Shown in pieces: positions 1-6,148 of a DNA stretch of 10,156 nucleotides (its first letter is position 1; each line of letters starts with the position of its first letter). Source of the DNA: Chloroflexota bacterium (GTDB taxonomy: Bacteria; Chloroflexota; Ktedonobacteria; Ktedonobacterales; Ktedonobacteraceae); NCBI GenBank assembly GCA_005881295.1, contig VBHS01000277.1, forward strand, positions 1-10,156, read 5' to 3'. The notes beneath the pieces were generated by a model that was given only the letters and a program-made list of their open reading frames with translations, searched no databases and was not told the DNA's origin. The position numbers and the translations under genes were made by a program.

Positions 1-1931
1 CGCTGCCGGGTGTCATTGCCATGCTCTCGCACGAGAACGCCCCGCGGATCGCTCCGCTGGACGACCAGGATCTGGCAGTCTTCCAATCCGATGCCGTCGC
101 CTATCGCGGGCAGTTCGTCGCGGCCGTCGTCGCCGAGACGCTGGAGACCGCGCGTCAGGCAGCGAGTATGGTCGCCGTGCGCTATGAGGATCAGCCGCAC
201 GACGTCGAGCTGCGCGCCGACCGCAGCGATCTCTACAAGCCAGAGTATGTGCCGCAAAAGGCTGCCCCATTCTATGCGGCGGATAGCGCTCAGGGTGATG
301 TCGAGGCAGCGCTGGCGGCCGCGCCGGTCTCACTCGACCACACCTACACAACGCCCACCGAGCACCATAACCCACTCGAGCCGCACACGACCCTGGCGAT
401 CTGGAGTGACGACGGCAACGGCGAGAGCGTGACCGTCTACGACACGTGCCAGGGGGTGGACATCAGACTGAATGACATCGCCACCGCGTTTGGGCTCTCG
501 CCCGAGCGCGTACGGGTCATCGCGCCCTACGTCGGTGGCGGGTTTGGGTCCAGGGGATTTACCCATCCGTATGCCATCCTCGCCGTCATGGCAGCGCGCG
601 TTGCAGGACGGCCGGCAAAGCTCGCGCAGACGCGGCAGCAGATGTTCGGACCGGTGGGGTACCGCTCGCCGACCATCCAGCGCGTCCGTCTGGGCGCCGG
701 TGGCGACGGTCAGCTCACGGCGATCGCGCACGAGGTGGTGGCGCAGACCAACGCGCTCTACGAGATGACCGAACCAGCCGCCGTCGCCACACGGACGATG
801 TACGCGGCGCCCAACCGCCGCACCACCCACCGGCTGGCGCGGCTCGACCTGCCGGCGAACTCGTGGATGCGCGCGCCGGGCGAGAGCCCGGGCATGTTCG
901 CGCTCGAGTCGGCGATGGATGAGCTGGCGGTGGCCTGCGGCCTCGATCCCATCGAACTGCGCGTCCGCAACGAGCCCGCGGTCGATCCCGAGACCGGCCG
1001 TCCCTTCAGCAGTCGCGGCCTCGTCGCCTGCCTGCGCGAAGGGGCCCAGCGCTTTGGCTGGGCGAAGCGCGACCTGCAGCCGCGGACGCACAGGGCGGGG
1101 CGCTGGCTCGTCGGGACCGGGGTGGCCGCCTCGACCTATCCGGCCGTGCAGTTGCCTGCAAGCGCGCACGTTGCTGTTGACGCAGCGGGACGGTATCGCG
1201 TCCGCATCGCGGCGGAGGACGTCGGCCAGGGCGCCTGGACCGTGCTGACCCAGATCGCGGCCGACGCGCTGGAGGTGCCCGTGGAGCAGGTGCAGCTGGA
1301 CATCGGCGACAGCGCCCTGCCGCAGGCGTTCCCGGCCTGGGGCTCGACGGGCACCGCCTCCTGGGGGTGGGCGATCGTCGATGGTGCGCAGAAGCTGCGC
1401 ACACGGCTGCGCGACGAGTTTGGGGGCGTGGTGCCCGCCGCGGGGTTAGAGGCGGACGGCGCCTTCAACGGGAACCCCGAGGCGCAGCAGTTCTCGATGC
1501 ACGCCTTCGGCGCCCAGTTCGCCGAGGTGCGCGTCAACGAAGACACCGGCGAGGTGCGCGTCCCGCGGCTGCTGGGCGTCTTCGCCGCCGGACACATCGT
1601 CAACCCGAAGACCGCCCGCTCGCAGTTCCTGGGCGGCATGACGTGGGGGCTGTCGATGGCCCTGCACGAGGAAAGCGTGCTGGACCCGCGCTTTGGCGAT
1701 TACGTCAACCACGACTTCGCCGAGTACCACATCGCCACCAACGCCGACGTCGGGGAGATCGACGTGAGCTGGATCGAGGAGGACGACCCCCACGTCAACC
1801 CAATGGGAGTGAAGGGGATCGGGGAACTGGGCATCGTCGGCACCGCCGCTGCCATCGCCAATGCCGTCTATCACGCGACCGGGACCCGCGTCCGCGATCT
1901 GCCGATCACGCTCGACAAGCTGCTGCCATGA
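1..1931 (+). CDS. Xanthine dehydrogenase family protein, molybdopterin-binding (large) subunit; 5' end cut off by window edge
   Basis: This is the molybdenum-cofactor subunit of a xanthine oxidase-family hydroxylase, which oxidises an aromatic heterocycle or aldehyde in the cytoplasm together with a [2Fe-2S] and an FAD subunit. The frame is open to the left edge: codons from base 3 read LPGVIAMLSHENAPR, the usual internal sequence ending the hammerhead domain. The ATG at 21 is therefore not the true start, and I estimate roughly 90 residues are missing. Visible family motifs are HNPLEPH (about 367-387), the glycine-rich VGGGFGSRG cofactor loop (531-557), RAPGESPG (870-893), EDVGQGAW in the second cofactor domain, and GIGELG near the C-terminus, whose Glu (codon 1824-1826) sits where the family's catalytic Glu lies. 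The gene is complete at its 3' end and very GC-rich (42 of the first 60 bases are G or C). The substrate cannot be told. The partner subunits are not in the window and may lie upstream. Confidence 0.93.
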   Translation, partial: LPGVIAMLSHENAPRIAPLDDQDLAVFQSDAVAYRGQFVAAVVAETLETARQAASMVAVRYEDQPHDVELRADRSDLYKPEYVPQKAAPFYAADSAQGDVEAALAAAPVSLDHTYTTPTEHHNPLEPHTTLAIWSDDGNGESVTVYDTCQGVDIRLNDIATAFGLSPERVRVIAPYVGGGFGSRGFTHPYAILAVMAARVAGRPAKLAQTRQQMFGPVGYRSPTIQRVRLGAGGDGQLTAIAHEVVAQTNALYEMTEPAAVATRTMYAAPNRRTTHRLARLDLPANSWMRAPGESPGMFALESAMDELAVACGLDPIELRVRNEPAVDPETGRPFSSRGLVACLREGAQRFGWAKRDLQPRTHRAGRWLVGTGVAASTYPAVQLPASAHVAVDAAGRYRVRIAAEDVGQGAWTVLTQIAADALEVPVEQVQLDIGDSALPQAFPAWGSTGTASWGWAIVDGAQKLRTRLRDEFGGVVPAAGLEADGAFNGNPEAQQFSMHAFGAQFAEVRVNEDTGEVRVPRLLGVFAAGHIVNPKTARSQFLGGMTWGLSMALHEESVLDPRFGDYVNHDFAEYHIATNADVGEIDVSWIEEDDPHVNPMGVKGIGELGIVGTAAAIANAVYHATGTRVRDLPITLDKLLP

Positions 1932-2035
1932 GACCTCTGTGGGCGAAGAGTTGGTCCTCCCTGTCTCATGGCAGACAGCTCACGCTTCCTTCCTGGGCCG
2001 GGAAGCGGCCAGATGTCGTTTGGCCCATAACCTGA

Positions 2036-2075
2036 TTAACCGAAGCGGCGGGGGCAACCCCGCCGCTTCGGTTAA
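2036..2075. terminator. Perfect 18-bp hairpin with GCAA tetraloop between the dehydrogenase and exporter genes
   Basis: Bases 2036-2053 (TTAACCGAAGCGGCGGGG) pair perfectly with 2058-2075 around the loop GCAA, a stable GNRA tetraloop in RNA. It lies 104 bases after the dehydrogenase stop and 38 bases before the exporter ATG. No T-tract follows on either strand, so it is not a classical intrinsic terminator. Transcription termination, an mRNA-stabilising 3' end, or a control element in the exporter leader are all possible. The hairpin is certain; its role is inferred. The rest of the 1932-2113 gap shows nothing I can name. Confidence 0.5.
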
Positions 2076-2100
2076 CCAATGGCTGGCGCGAAAAGAAGTA

Positions 2101-2106
2101 AAGGAA
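2101..2106 (+). promoter_or_regulatory. Ribosome binding site of the DHA2 exporter gene
   Basis: AAGGAA lies 7 bases before the ATG at 2114, supporting that start. Only 25 bases separate the large hairpin from this site. Confidence 0.6.
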
Positions 2107-2113
2107 TACTCCC

Positions 2114-4141
2114 ATGGCTCTAGAGCAGACGCAATCTGGACTCGCGCAAACAGCAGACCAGCGCAGAGTCTGGGTCATCTTCAGCGGGCTGATGCTGGCT
2201 TTGCTGATCGCCTCCCTCGATCAGACGATCGTGGCGACGGCGTTGCCGACTGTCGTGAGCGATCTCGGGGGACTCAGCCAGCTCTCGTGGGTCGTCACTG
2301 CCTATTTGCTGACCTCAACGGTCTCCACCCCACTGTGGGGTAAGCTCGGTGATCTTTACGGGCGTAAGCGGCTCTTCCAGGCGGCGATTGTGCTCTTTCT
2401 CCTCGGATCTGCGCTGTGCGGCCTCAGCCAGAACCTGGCCGAACTCATTCTCTTCAGCGGCCTGCAAGGGCTGGGAGGTGGGGGCATCTTCGTACTCTCC
2501 CAGGCTATCATCGCCGATGTCGTGCCTCCACGTCAGCTCGGACGCTATCAGGGTGTGTTCGGCGCCGTCTTTGGGGTGAGCAGCGTGGCCGGACCCCTGC
2601 TGGGCGGTTTTTTTGTCGAGACCCTGTCCTGGCGCTGGATTTTCTACATCAATCTGCCTCTTGGCGCGGCTGCCTTGCTCGTGCTGGCGCTGGCCTTGGC
2701 TGCCAGTGGTGAGCCGGGTCAGCATAGGATTGACTACCTGGGCACCGTGCTGCTGACGGTCGCGGCCAGCAGCCTGATCCTGCTGACTTCCCTGGGCGGG
2801 AGCATCGCTCCCTGGGGATCGGCGCCGATCATCCTGCTCGCCATTGTCGCCAGCGTGTTCACGCTGGGCTTTGTCCTGGTGGAACAACGCGCTGTCGAAC
2901 CGGTGCTTCCGCTGCCCCTCTTCCGCAACGCCGTGTTCTCCCTCTCCAGTGCGATTGGCTTTGTGGTCGTCTTCGCGCTCTATGGGGCGACCACCTATCT
3001 GCCGCTCTTTCTGCAGGTCGTAAATGGTGCCTCCCCCGCCAGTTCCGGCCTGCGCCTGTTACCCATGATCCTGGGGTTGCTGCTCACGTCCATCACCAGC
3101 GGACAGCTCATCAGCCGCTGGGGGCGCTACAAAGCCTTCCCGATTGCCGGCACAGCCGTGATGACGCTGGGCATGTTCCTGCTCTCACGTCTGAGCGAGC
3201 ACACGAGCGTGCTGGTGGAATCGCTGTCGATGGCGGTCCTGGGACTGGGAGTGGGACTGGTAACGCAAGTGCTGGTGATGGCCGTGCAGAACGCTGTAGA
3301 TTACCGCAACCTGGGCGCGGCGACCTCTGGGGTGATCTTCTTCCGCTCTATTGGCGGCGCGTTCGGCACGGCTATCTTTGGGGCCATCTTCTCCAATCAA
3401 CTGGCATCACATCTCGCTTCCCTGGCTCCCTCACTTCCGTCCGGGATCAGTCTCAGCATGACAGAGAGCGTTGCGGCGATCCAGCATCTGCCAACATCCG
3501 TGCGTGCGGAGGTGGTGCATGCCTACGCCCAATCGCTGTCGACAGTCTTCCTGGTGACGGTGCCCATTGTTGCTGTGGCCTTCATATTGTCCTGGCTGCT
3601 ACCTGAGGTGCGACTGCGCACCACCACCCAGGCGACCGACATGGGCCATACCTTCGCCATGCCAACCACGCGCACTTCCCAGCAGGAGATCGAGCGGGCA
3701 CTTCACGTGCTGACCAGCCGCGACAGCCTGGACCAGCTCTACCACCGGCTCGCAGCTCGCGCTGGCATTGTGCTCGACCCGCTCTCTACCTGGCTCCTGT
3801 TCCGTTTCCAGGAGCAGGCCCCAATTGCTGGGGCGACTCTGGCGAAGCGATTCCACGTGCCGGCCGCCAGGCTGATGCCTTCCATCGAAGCGCTGCGAGA
3901 GATCGGGCTGATCACCACAACAGCACCAGTGGAGGGTCAAGCAGATGGCCAATTCCAACTGACTGCTGCCGGGCAGGAGACCGTCGCTACATTAGCGACC
4001 GCCTGCCATGATAACCTGGCCGGGCTGCTTGACGGCTGGTCGCCAGAACAGGAAGCGGAGCTGGCCTCCCTGCTTCGTCGGGTGACGACGACCCTGTTCA
4101 GTGAAGAGAACAAGAAAGAATTGATCAGCACTCCGACTTAG
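2114..4141 (+). CDS. DHA2-family (EmrB/QacA-like) MFS multidrug exporter with C-terminal winged-helix extension
   Basis: This is a proton-driven inner-membrane exporter, probably of lipophilic drugs or antibiotics. The 675-residue protein has about fourteen hydrophobic segments within residues 20-500. Family motifs are LDQTIVATALP (35-45, helix 1 of DHA2 members), GKLGDLYGRKR (76-86, motif A), LQGLGGGGIF (117-126, motif B) and GPLLGG (160-165, motif C). Plain 14-helix exporters are usually about 480-530 residues. Here some 170 soluble residues follow the last helix. Residues about 525-660 look like a MarR-type winged helix: LAKRFHVPAARLMPSIEAL as the helix-turn-helix, then REIGLI and a LTAAGQE wing. 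The start has a good ribosome binding site, and the gene stands alone between a hairpin and a TniQ remnant. Whether the extension binds DNA or only a ligand cannot be seen. Exporter assignment is firm; the winged helix is by motif resemblance. Confidence 0.92.
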   Translation: MALEQTQSGLAQTADQRRVWVIFSGLMLALLIASLDQTIVATALPTVVSDLGGLSQLSWVVTAYLLTSTVSTPLWGKLGDLYGRKRLFQAAIVLFLLGSALCGLSQNLAELILFSGLQGLGGGGIFVLSQAIIADVVPPRQLGRYQGVFGAVFGVSSVAGPLLGGFFVETLSWRWIFYINLPLGAAALLVLALALAASGEPGQHRIDYLGTVLLTVAASSLILLTSLGGSIAPWGSAPIILLAIVASVFTLGFVLVEQRAVEPVLPLPLFRNAVFSLSSAIGFVVVFALYGATTYLPLFLQVVNGASPASSGLRLLPMILGLLLTSITSGQLISRWGRYKAFPIAGTAVMTLGMFLLSRLSEHTSVLVESLSMAVLGLGVGLVTQVLVMAVQNAVDYRNLGAATSGVIFFRSIGGAFGTAIFGAIFSNQLASHLASLAPSLPSGISLSMTESVAAIQHLPTSVRAEVVHAYAQSLSTVFLVTVPIVAVAFILSWLLPEVRLRTTTQATDMGHTFAMPTTRTSQQEIERALHVLTSRDSLDQLYHRLAARAGIVLDPLSTWLLFRFQEQAPIAGATLAKRFHVPAARLMPSIEALREIGLITTTAPVEGQADGQFQLTAAGQETVATLATACHDNLAGLLDGWSPEQEAELASLLRRVTTTLFSEENKKELISTPT

Positions 4142-4204
4142 AGCTGCCAAGGCTCCTGTGTGTCACGCCGGATATTGTACAGGAACGGCGGATGCACCTG
4201 GTAG

Positions 4205-4921
4205 CGCAGCCAAGCACTAGAAGCAGTACTAGATATCGACGAAGAAAATCCATTTCCATTCCCTGCCTTGCGTCAAATCGCTCAACGTCTTGGCTACAGT
4301 ACAGCGACTTTACATAAGTACTGCCCTGATCTTTGTCAGGCTATAGTAATGCGATACAGATGGTCATCGACCGGAAATGACGCTCTGATACGTATGAAGC
4401 AGGCTTTGGAAGATGCTCTGGTGAGCGACAAACGAATGTCCTTGAAAGCAATTGCGCAGCAGCTTGGCTGCACCACCGCCGTATTATATAAGCGATTTCC
4501 CGATCTCTCTCAGGCTGTCGTTACGCGATATCGAGGAGAACGGATTGACAAGGAGCAGATCCGACAACAGTTGCAAGATATGCTAAGGAGCAGTGAGAAG
4601 ATGCCAAGCATTAGGGAAATTGCGCGGCAACGGGGGTATAGGCTCGCTATTCTGGAGAGAAACTTTCCCGACCTCTGTAAGGAGATTGCATTACGTCGTC
4701 GTATTGAACTGAGAAAACAGCATGAAGAGCGGATGACACGAATCTCTCTGGAGATTCATCAGACAGTGATGATCTTGCATCAACAAGGTATGTATCCTAG
4801 CTCTATCCAGGTTGGGAAACAACTGAACAATTCGCATATACTACGGCCAAAGAAAGCACGTGAGGCTTGGATTTTGGCGCTTGACGAATTAGGATATCCA
4901 ACAGATCACCTGAAAAAATAG
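4205..4921 (+). pseudogene. 3' remnant of a TniQ/TnsD-like gene: three helix-turn-helix repeats
   Basis: The frame is open from the stop at 4202-4204 to 4921. It encodes three similar units of about 48 residues, at 4211-4360, 4394-4534 and 4550-4702. Each contains a pattern like L+xIAxxLGxxxxxLyKxFPDLxxAIxxRYR; examples are LRQIAQRLGYSTATLHK and LKAIAQQLGCTTAVLYK. The third is more diverged (IREIARQRGYRLAILER). A charged tail ends in LDELGYPTDHLKK. From memory, such tandem units form the DNA-binding C-terminus of TniQ/TnsD-type target selectors in Ktedonobacteria and cyanobacteria. The first repeat begins before any start codon: the only early candidate, TTG at 4268, falls inside it and has no ribosome binding site. 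I therefore read this as the tail of a truncated gene. The N-terminal TniQ domain and its zinc motifs are absent upstream, where the exporter ends at 4141. A free-standing DNA-binding protein starting at 4268 is the alternative. Confidence 0.62.
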
Positions 4922-5046
4922 ACAGAGCACAAAGAATCCCCTCCTTTTGATATCTTATATGACCTCTGATGAAAGTCGCACAATAGTAAAATACATTCTT
5001 TCTGTACAGGGATGGGAAGCATAGTTTTGGAGGGCCAAATGGGAAG

Positions 5047-5076
5047 CATAGGTTTTGGAAATCTCCAAAACCTATG
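5047..5076. repeat. Perfect 13-bp hairpin within the repeat cluster
   Basis: CATAGGTTTTGGA (5047-5059) pairs perfectly with TCCAAAACCTATG (5064-5076) around the 4-base loop AATC. The left arm is the core of the second direct repeat. The next hairpin starts at the very next base. Confidence 0.7.
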
Positions 5077-5107
5077 GGTAAAATGACATTCTCACTGTCA
5101 TTTAACC
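5077..5107. repeat. Second hairpin, directly abutting the first
   Basis: AAATGACA (5081-5088) pairs perfectly with TGTCATTT (5096-5103) over a 7-base loop. Beyond one A-A mismatch, GGT (5077-5079) pairs with ACC (5105-5107), giving 11 of 12 pairs. It has no T-tract, so it is not a standard terminator. Confidence 0.6.
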
Positions 5108-5370
5108 GATGGTTTTGCAGATTCATAATACCATGGTTTTGCAGAGAGTTGAACTTGAGGAAAAAGTCAGTTCAGTGCATTTTTGGATTTTCGGGTCGTG
5201 GGCAGCCTTTATAGGGAAGCATGGTTTTGCAGAGAAACTTCACTTACAGTTGAAATGATTCCTGATGAGGCTGGAGCTTTTTCAGAATTTCGCGGCGCGG
5301 ACTCCAAGAATCAGCAGAAATGCGGCCTCAGAGCTTTAGAAAAATTTCCCTACTCCTTCCACGGTTGAGT

Positions 5371-5403
5371 ACCACCTGCCAAAGAAAAATAGGAAGGTGG
5401 TAA
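5371..5403. promoter_or_regulatory. 8-bp inverted repeat, possible operator
   Basis: TACCACCT (5371-5378) and AGGTGGTA (5396-5403) are perfect inverted arms with a 17-base A-rich spacer. CCACGG occurs just outside each side (5360-5365 and about 5409-5414). It lies 115 bases before the start of the small basic ORF, so it could be an operator or a weak hairpin. I see no matching promoter. Confidence 0.25.
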
Positions 5404-5505
5404 AAGACCACGGTGTCACTATTGCGAACGGATATCCCAAGTAGCTATTACAGCTAGACAATTGCTTCCAAAGGATGCTGGCGTGGTATGCTATGGGTGA
5501 GCAAT

Positions 5506-5513
5506 GAGGGGAG
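5506..5513 (+). promoter_or_regulatory. Ribosome binding site of the small basic ORF
   Basis: GAGGGGAG lies 4 bases before ATG 5518 and 7 bases before ATG 5521. Of the possible starts in this frame, only these two have such a site, which argues against the upstream start at 5488. Confidence 0.5.
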
Positions 5514-5517
5514 ATGC

Positions 5518-5763
5518 ATGATGGAAGAAGCGCATGCTTTGGTCAATGTCAGGGATATCAACCTGATCTGTCACTCTTACAAAACCTATGCACAGATTGA
5601 AGGCATAGCCAGGAGACGGAAGATTACGCGAGCTCGCAGGCGAAGTGGCATCTTGGAAGTCAGAACAGCTGCGCGTGACGAATGGATACAGCCTGTTGCA
5701 TGGATCGAGTGGATCAATGATCTGGGCGTTCCTATCAGGTATATGGCCCAGGATATTCGATAA
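5518..5763 (+). CDS. Small basic protein of unknown function (81 residues)
   Basis: I do not recognise this protein. It is short, with an arginine-rich middle (IARRRKITRARRRSGILEVR) preceded by YKTYAQIEG, and a tryptophan-rich C-terminal part (WIQPVAWIEWINDLGVP). The spacing of a TYAQIEGIARRRKI helix, a turn and a second basic stretch would suit a small helix-turn-helix DNA-binding protein. That is an inference from composition, not a family match. The start at 5518 (or 5521) is supported by a strong GAGGGGAG site. It has no close partner: a repeat-bearing gap lies upstream and an inverted-repeat element begins about 100 bases downstream. It could equally be a broken 3' or 5' piece of a larger mobile-element gene, since the sequence after its stop stays open in another frame to 5977. 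Confidence 0.45.
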   Translation: MMEEAHALVNVRDINLICHSYKTYAQIEGIARRRKITRARRRSGILEVRTAARDEWIQPVAWIEWINDLGVPIRYMAQDIR

Positions 5764-5860
5764 GAGAGCACTGGTGTTTTCTCATAGAAGAACGATGGAA
5801 ACATTGGGAAAGATAGGCGAGAAGAACATCCCACGGCTTGTTAAGTGGTCCCCACGTTAC

Positions 5861-6021
5861 CTGTACTGGCTACATAGTATATCCCTTTCAAAAAGCGCAT
5901 CAATGCTGGCTCTTTCCGTTCCTTGTTTTAGCATCTATTTAACGAACAGTTGGCGAAAAGATTTCCAGCATGATTGATTCCTCTCTGGTTTTGGAACAGA
6001 CATGCTAGGTAGCCAGTACAG
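5861..6021. mobile_element. Inverted-repeat-bounded element of about 158 bp, copy 1 (MITE-like)
   Basis: The left end TGTACTGGCTACATAG (from 5862) and the right end CTAGGTAGCCAGTACA (to 6020) are inverted repeats. Perfect pairing covers 15 bases (5859-5873 with 6009-6023), and with mismatches it reaches about 32 bases. Termini are 5'-TGT...ACA-3'. The interior has no convincing ORF. It is homologous to copy 2 at 9257-9414: the right-hand 33 bases match at 31 positions, and an inner block (about 5932-5961) matches 9322-9351. No target-site duplication is evident (TTACC left, GGTTC right). The size, ends and second copy suggest a non-autonomous transposon, but an intergenic repeat family of another kind is possible. 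Confidence 0.6.
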
Positions 6022-6137
6022 GTTCACATGAGAAGGATAGCGCTACAAAAGTGGAGTAAGGTCATCGACAGCCTGACCGGGCGCATGATACACTGAAATG
6101 TGCAACCTACTCAAATGCTTTACCATGAACGATACTC

Positions 6138-6144
6138 AAGAGGA
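6138..6144 (+). promoter_or_regulatory. Ribosome binding site of the cyclase-like/STAND gene
   Basis: AAGAGGA lies 4 bases before ATG 6149. The in-frame ATGs at 6098 and 6125 have no such site, so 6149 is preferred as the start. Confidence 0.6.
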
Positions 6145-6148
6145 TCTG

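Larger units (their letters stand above)
5003..5240. repeat. Cluster of GGTTTTG-centred repeats, possible protein-binding array or transposon end
   Basis: Five direct copies of a motif near GGGAAGCATRGTTTTGSAGA lie at about 5012-5033, 5039-5061, 5107-5123, 5131-5150 and 5214-5240. The first, second and fifth carry the full GGGAAGCAT prefix; the two middle ones keep only ATGGTTTTGCAGA. One inverted copy (5064-5076) forms a hairpin with the second direct copy. The cluster begins with TGTACAGG at 5003. Irregularly spaced, mostly same-direction copies are the layout of transposase (TnsB-like) binding sites at Tn7-like ends and also of iterons. No gene for either sits beside it except the TniQ-like remnant 80 bases upstream. 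Repeats are seen directly; function is inferred. Confidence 0.5.
4922..5517. other. Gene-free, repeat-bearing stretch
   Basis: No convincing gene is visible in these 596 bases. A TTG-started 61-codon frame at 5183-5368 has no ribosome binding site or family resemblance. The stretch holds a cluster of GGTTTTG-centred repeats and two hairpins (5003-5240) and an 8-bp inverted repeat (5371-5403), each listed separately. It is AT-richer than the exporter region, and I see no RNA gene in it. Confidence 0.6.
5764..6148. other. Gap before the cyclase-like/STAND gene, mostly occupied by inverted-repeat element copy 1
   Basis: The gap holds element copy 1 (5861-6021) and then 127 bases leading into the regulator gene. 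TCGACA (6065-6070) and GATACA (6087-6092), 16 bases apart, are the only promoter-like pair I find ahead of the gene. The match of the second box is poor, so I do not call a promoter. Confidence 0.5.

Noticed and set aside
330..1874. Long minus-strand frames across the dehydrogenase gene
   Set aside because: They are antisense shadows produced by high GC content; the plus-strand frame carries all the recognisable motifs.
4176..5010. TGTACAGG direct repeats at 4176 and 5003 flanking the TniQ-like remnant as element ends
   Set aside because: Only 8 bases match exactly and the surrounding sequence does not align well. The copies are direct rather than inverted, so they cannot be paired terminal repeats.
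5003..5240. Repeat cluster as a CRISPR array
   Set aside because: The copies are imperfect, unevenly spaced (roughly 26 to 80 bases apart), one is inverted, and there is no regular repeat-spacer pattern or cas gene.
5183..5368. 61-codon plus-strand frame
   Set aside because: It starts with TTG, has no ribosome binding site, overlaps the last copy of the repeat array and resembles nothing I know.
5645..5977. 110-codon GTG-started frame overlapping the small basic ORF
   Set aside because: It overlaps a better supported ORF, has no ribosome binding site, and its end runs into inverted-repeat element copy 1. It is kept only as a hint that the basic ORF might be frameshifted.
6065..6092. Promoter TCGACA-16-GATACA before the cyclase-like gene
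   Set aside because: The -35-like box is good, but the -10-like box matches only about half of the consensus, which is within chance for this length.
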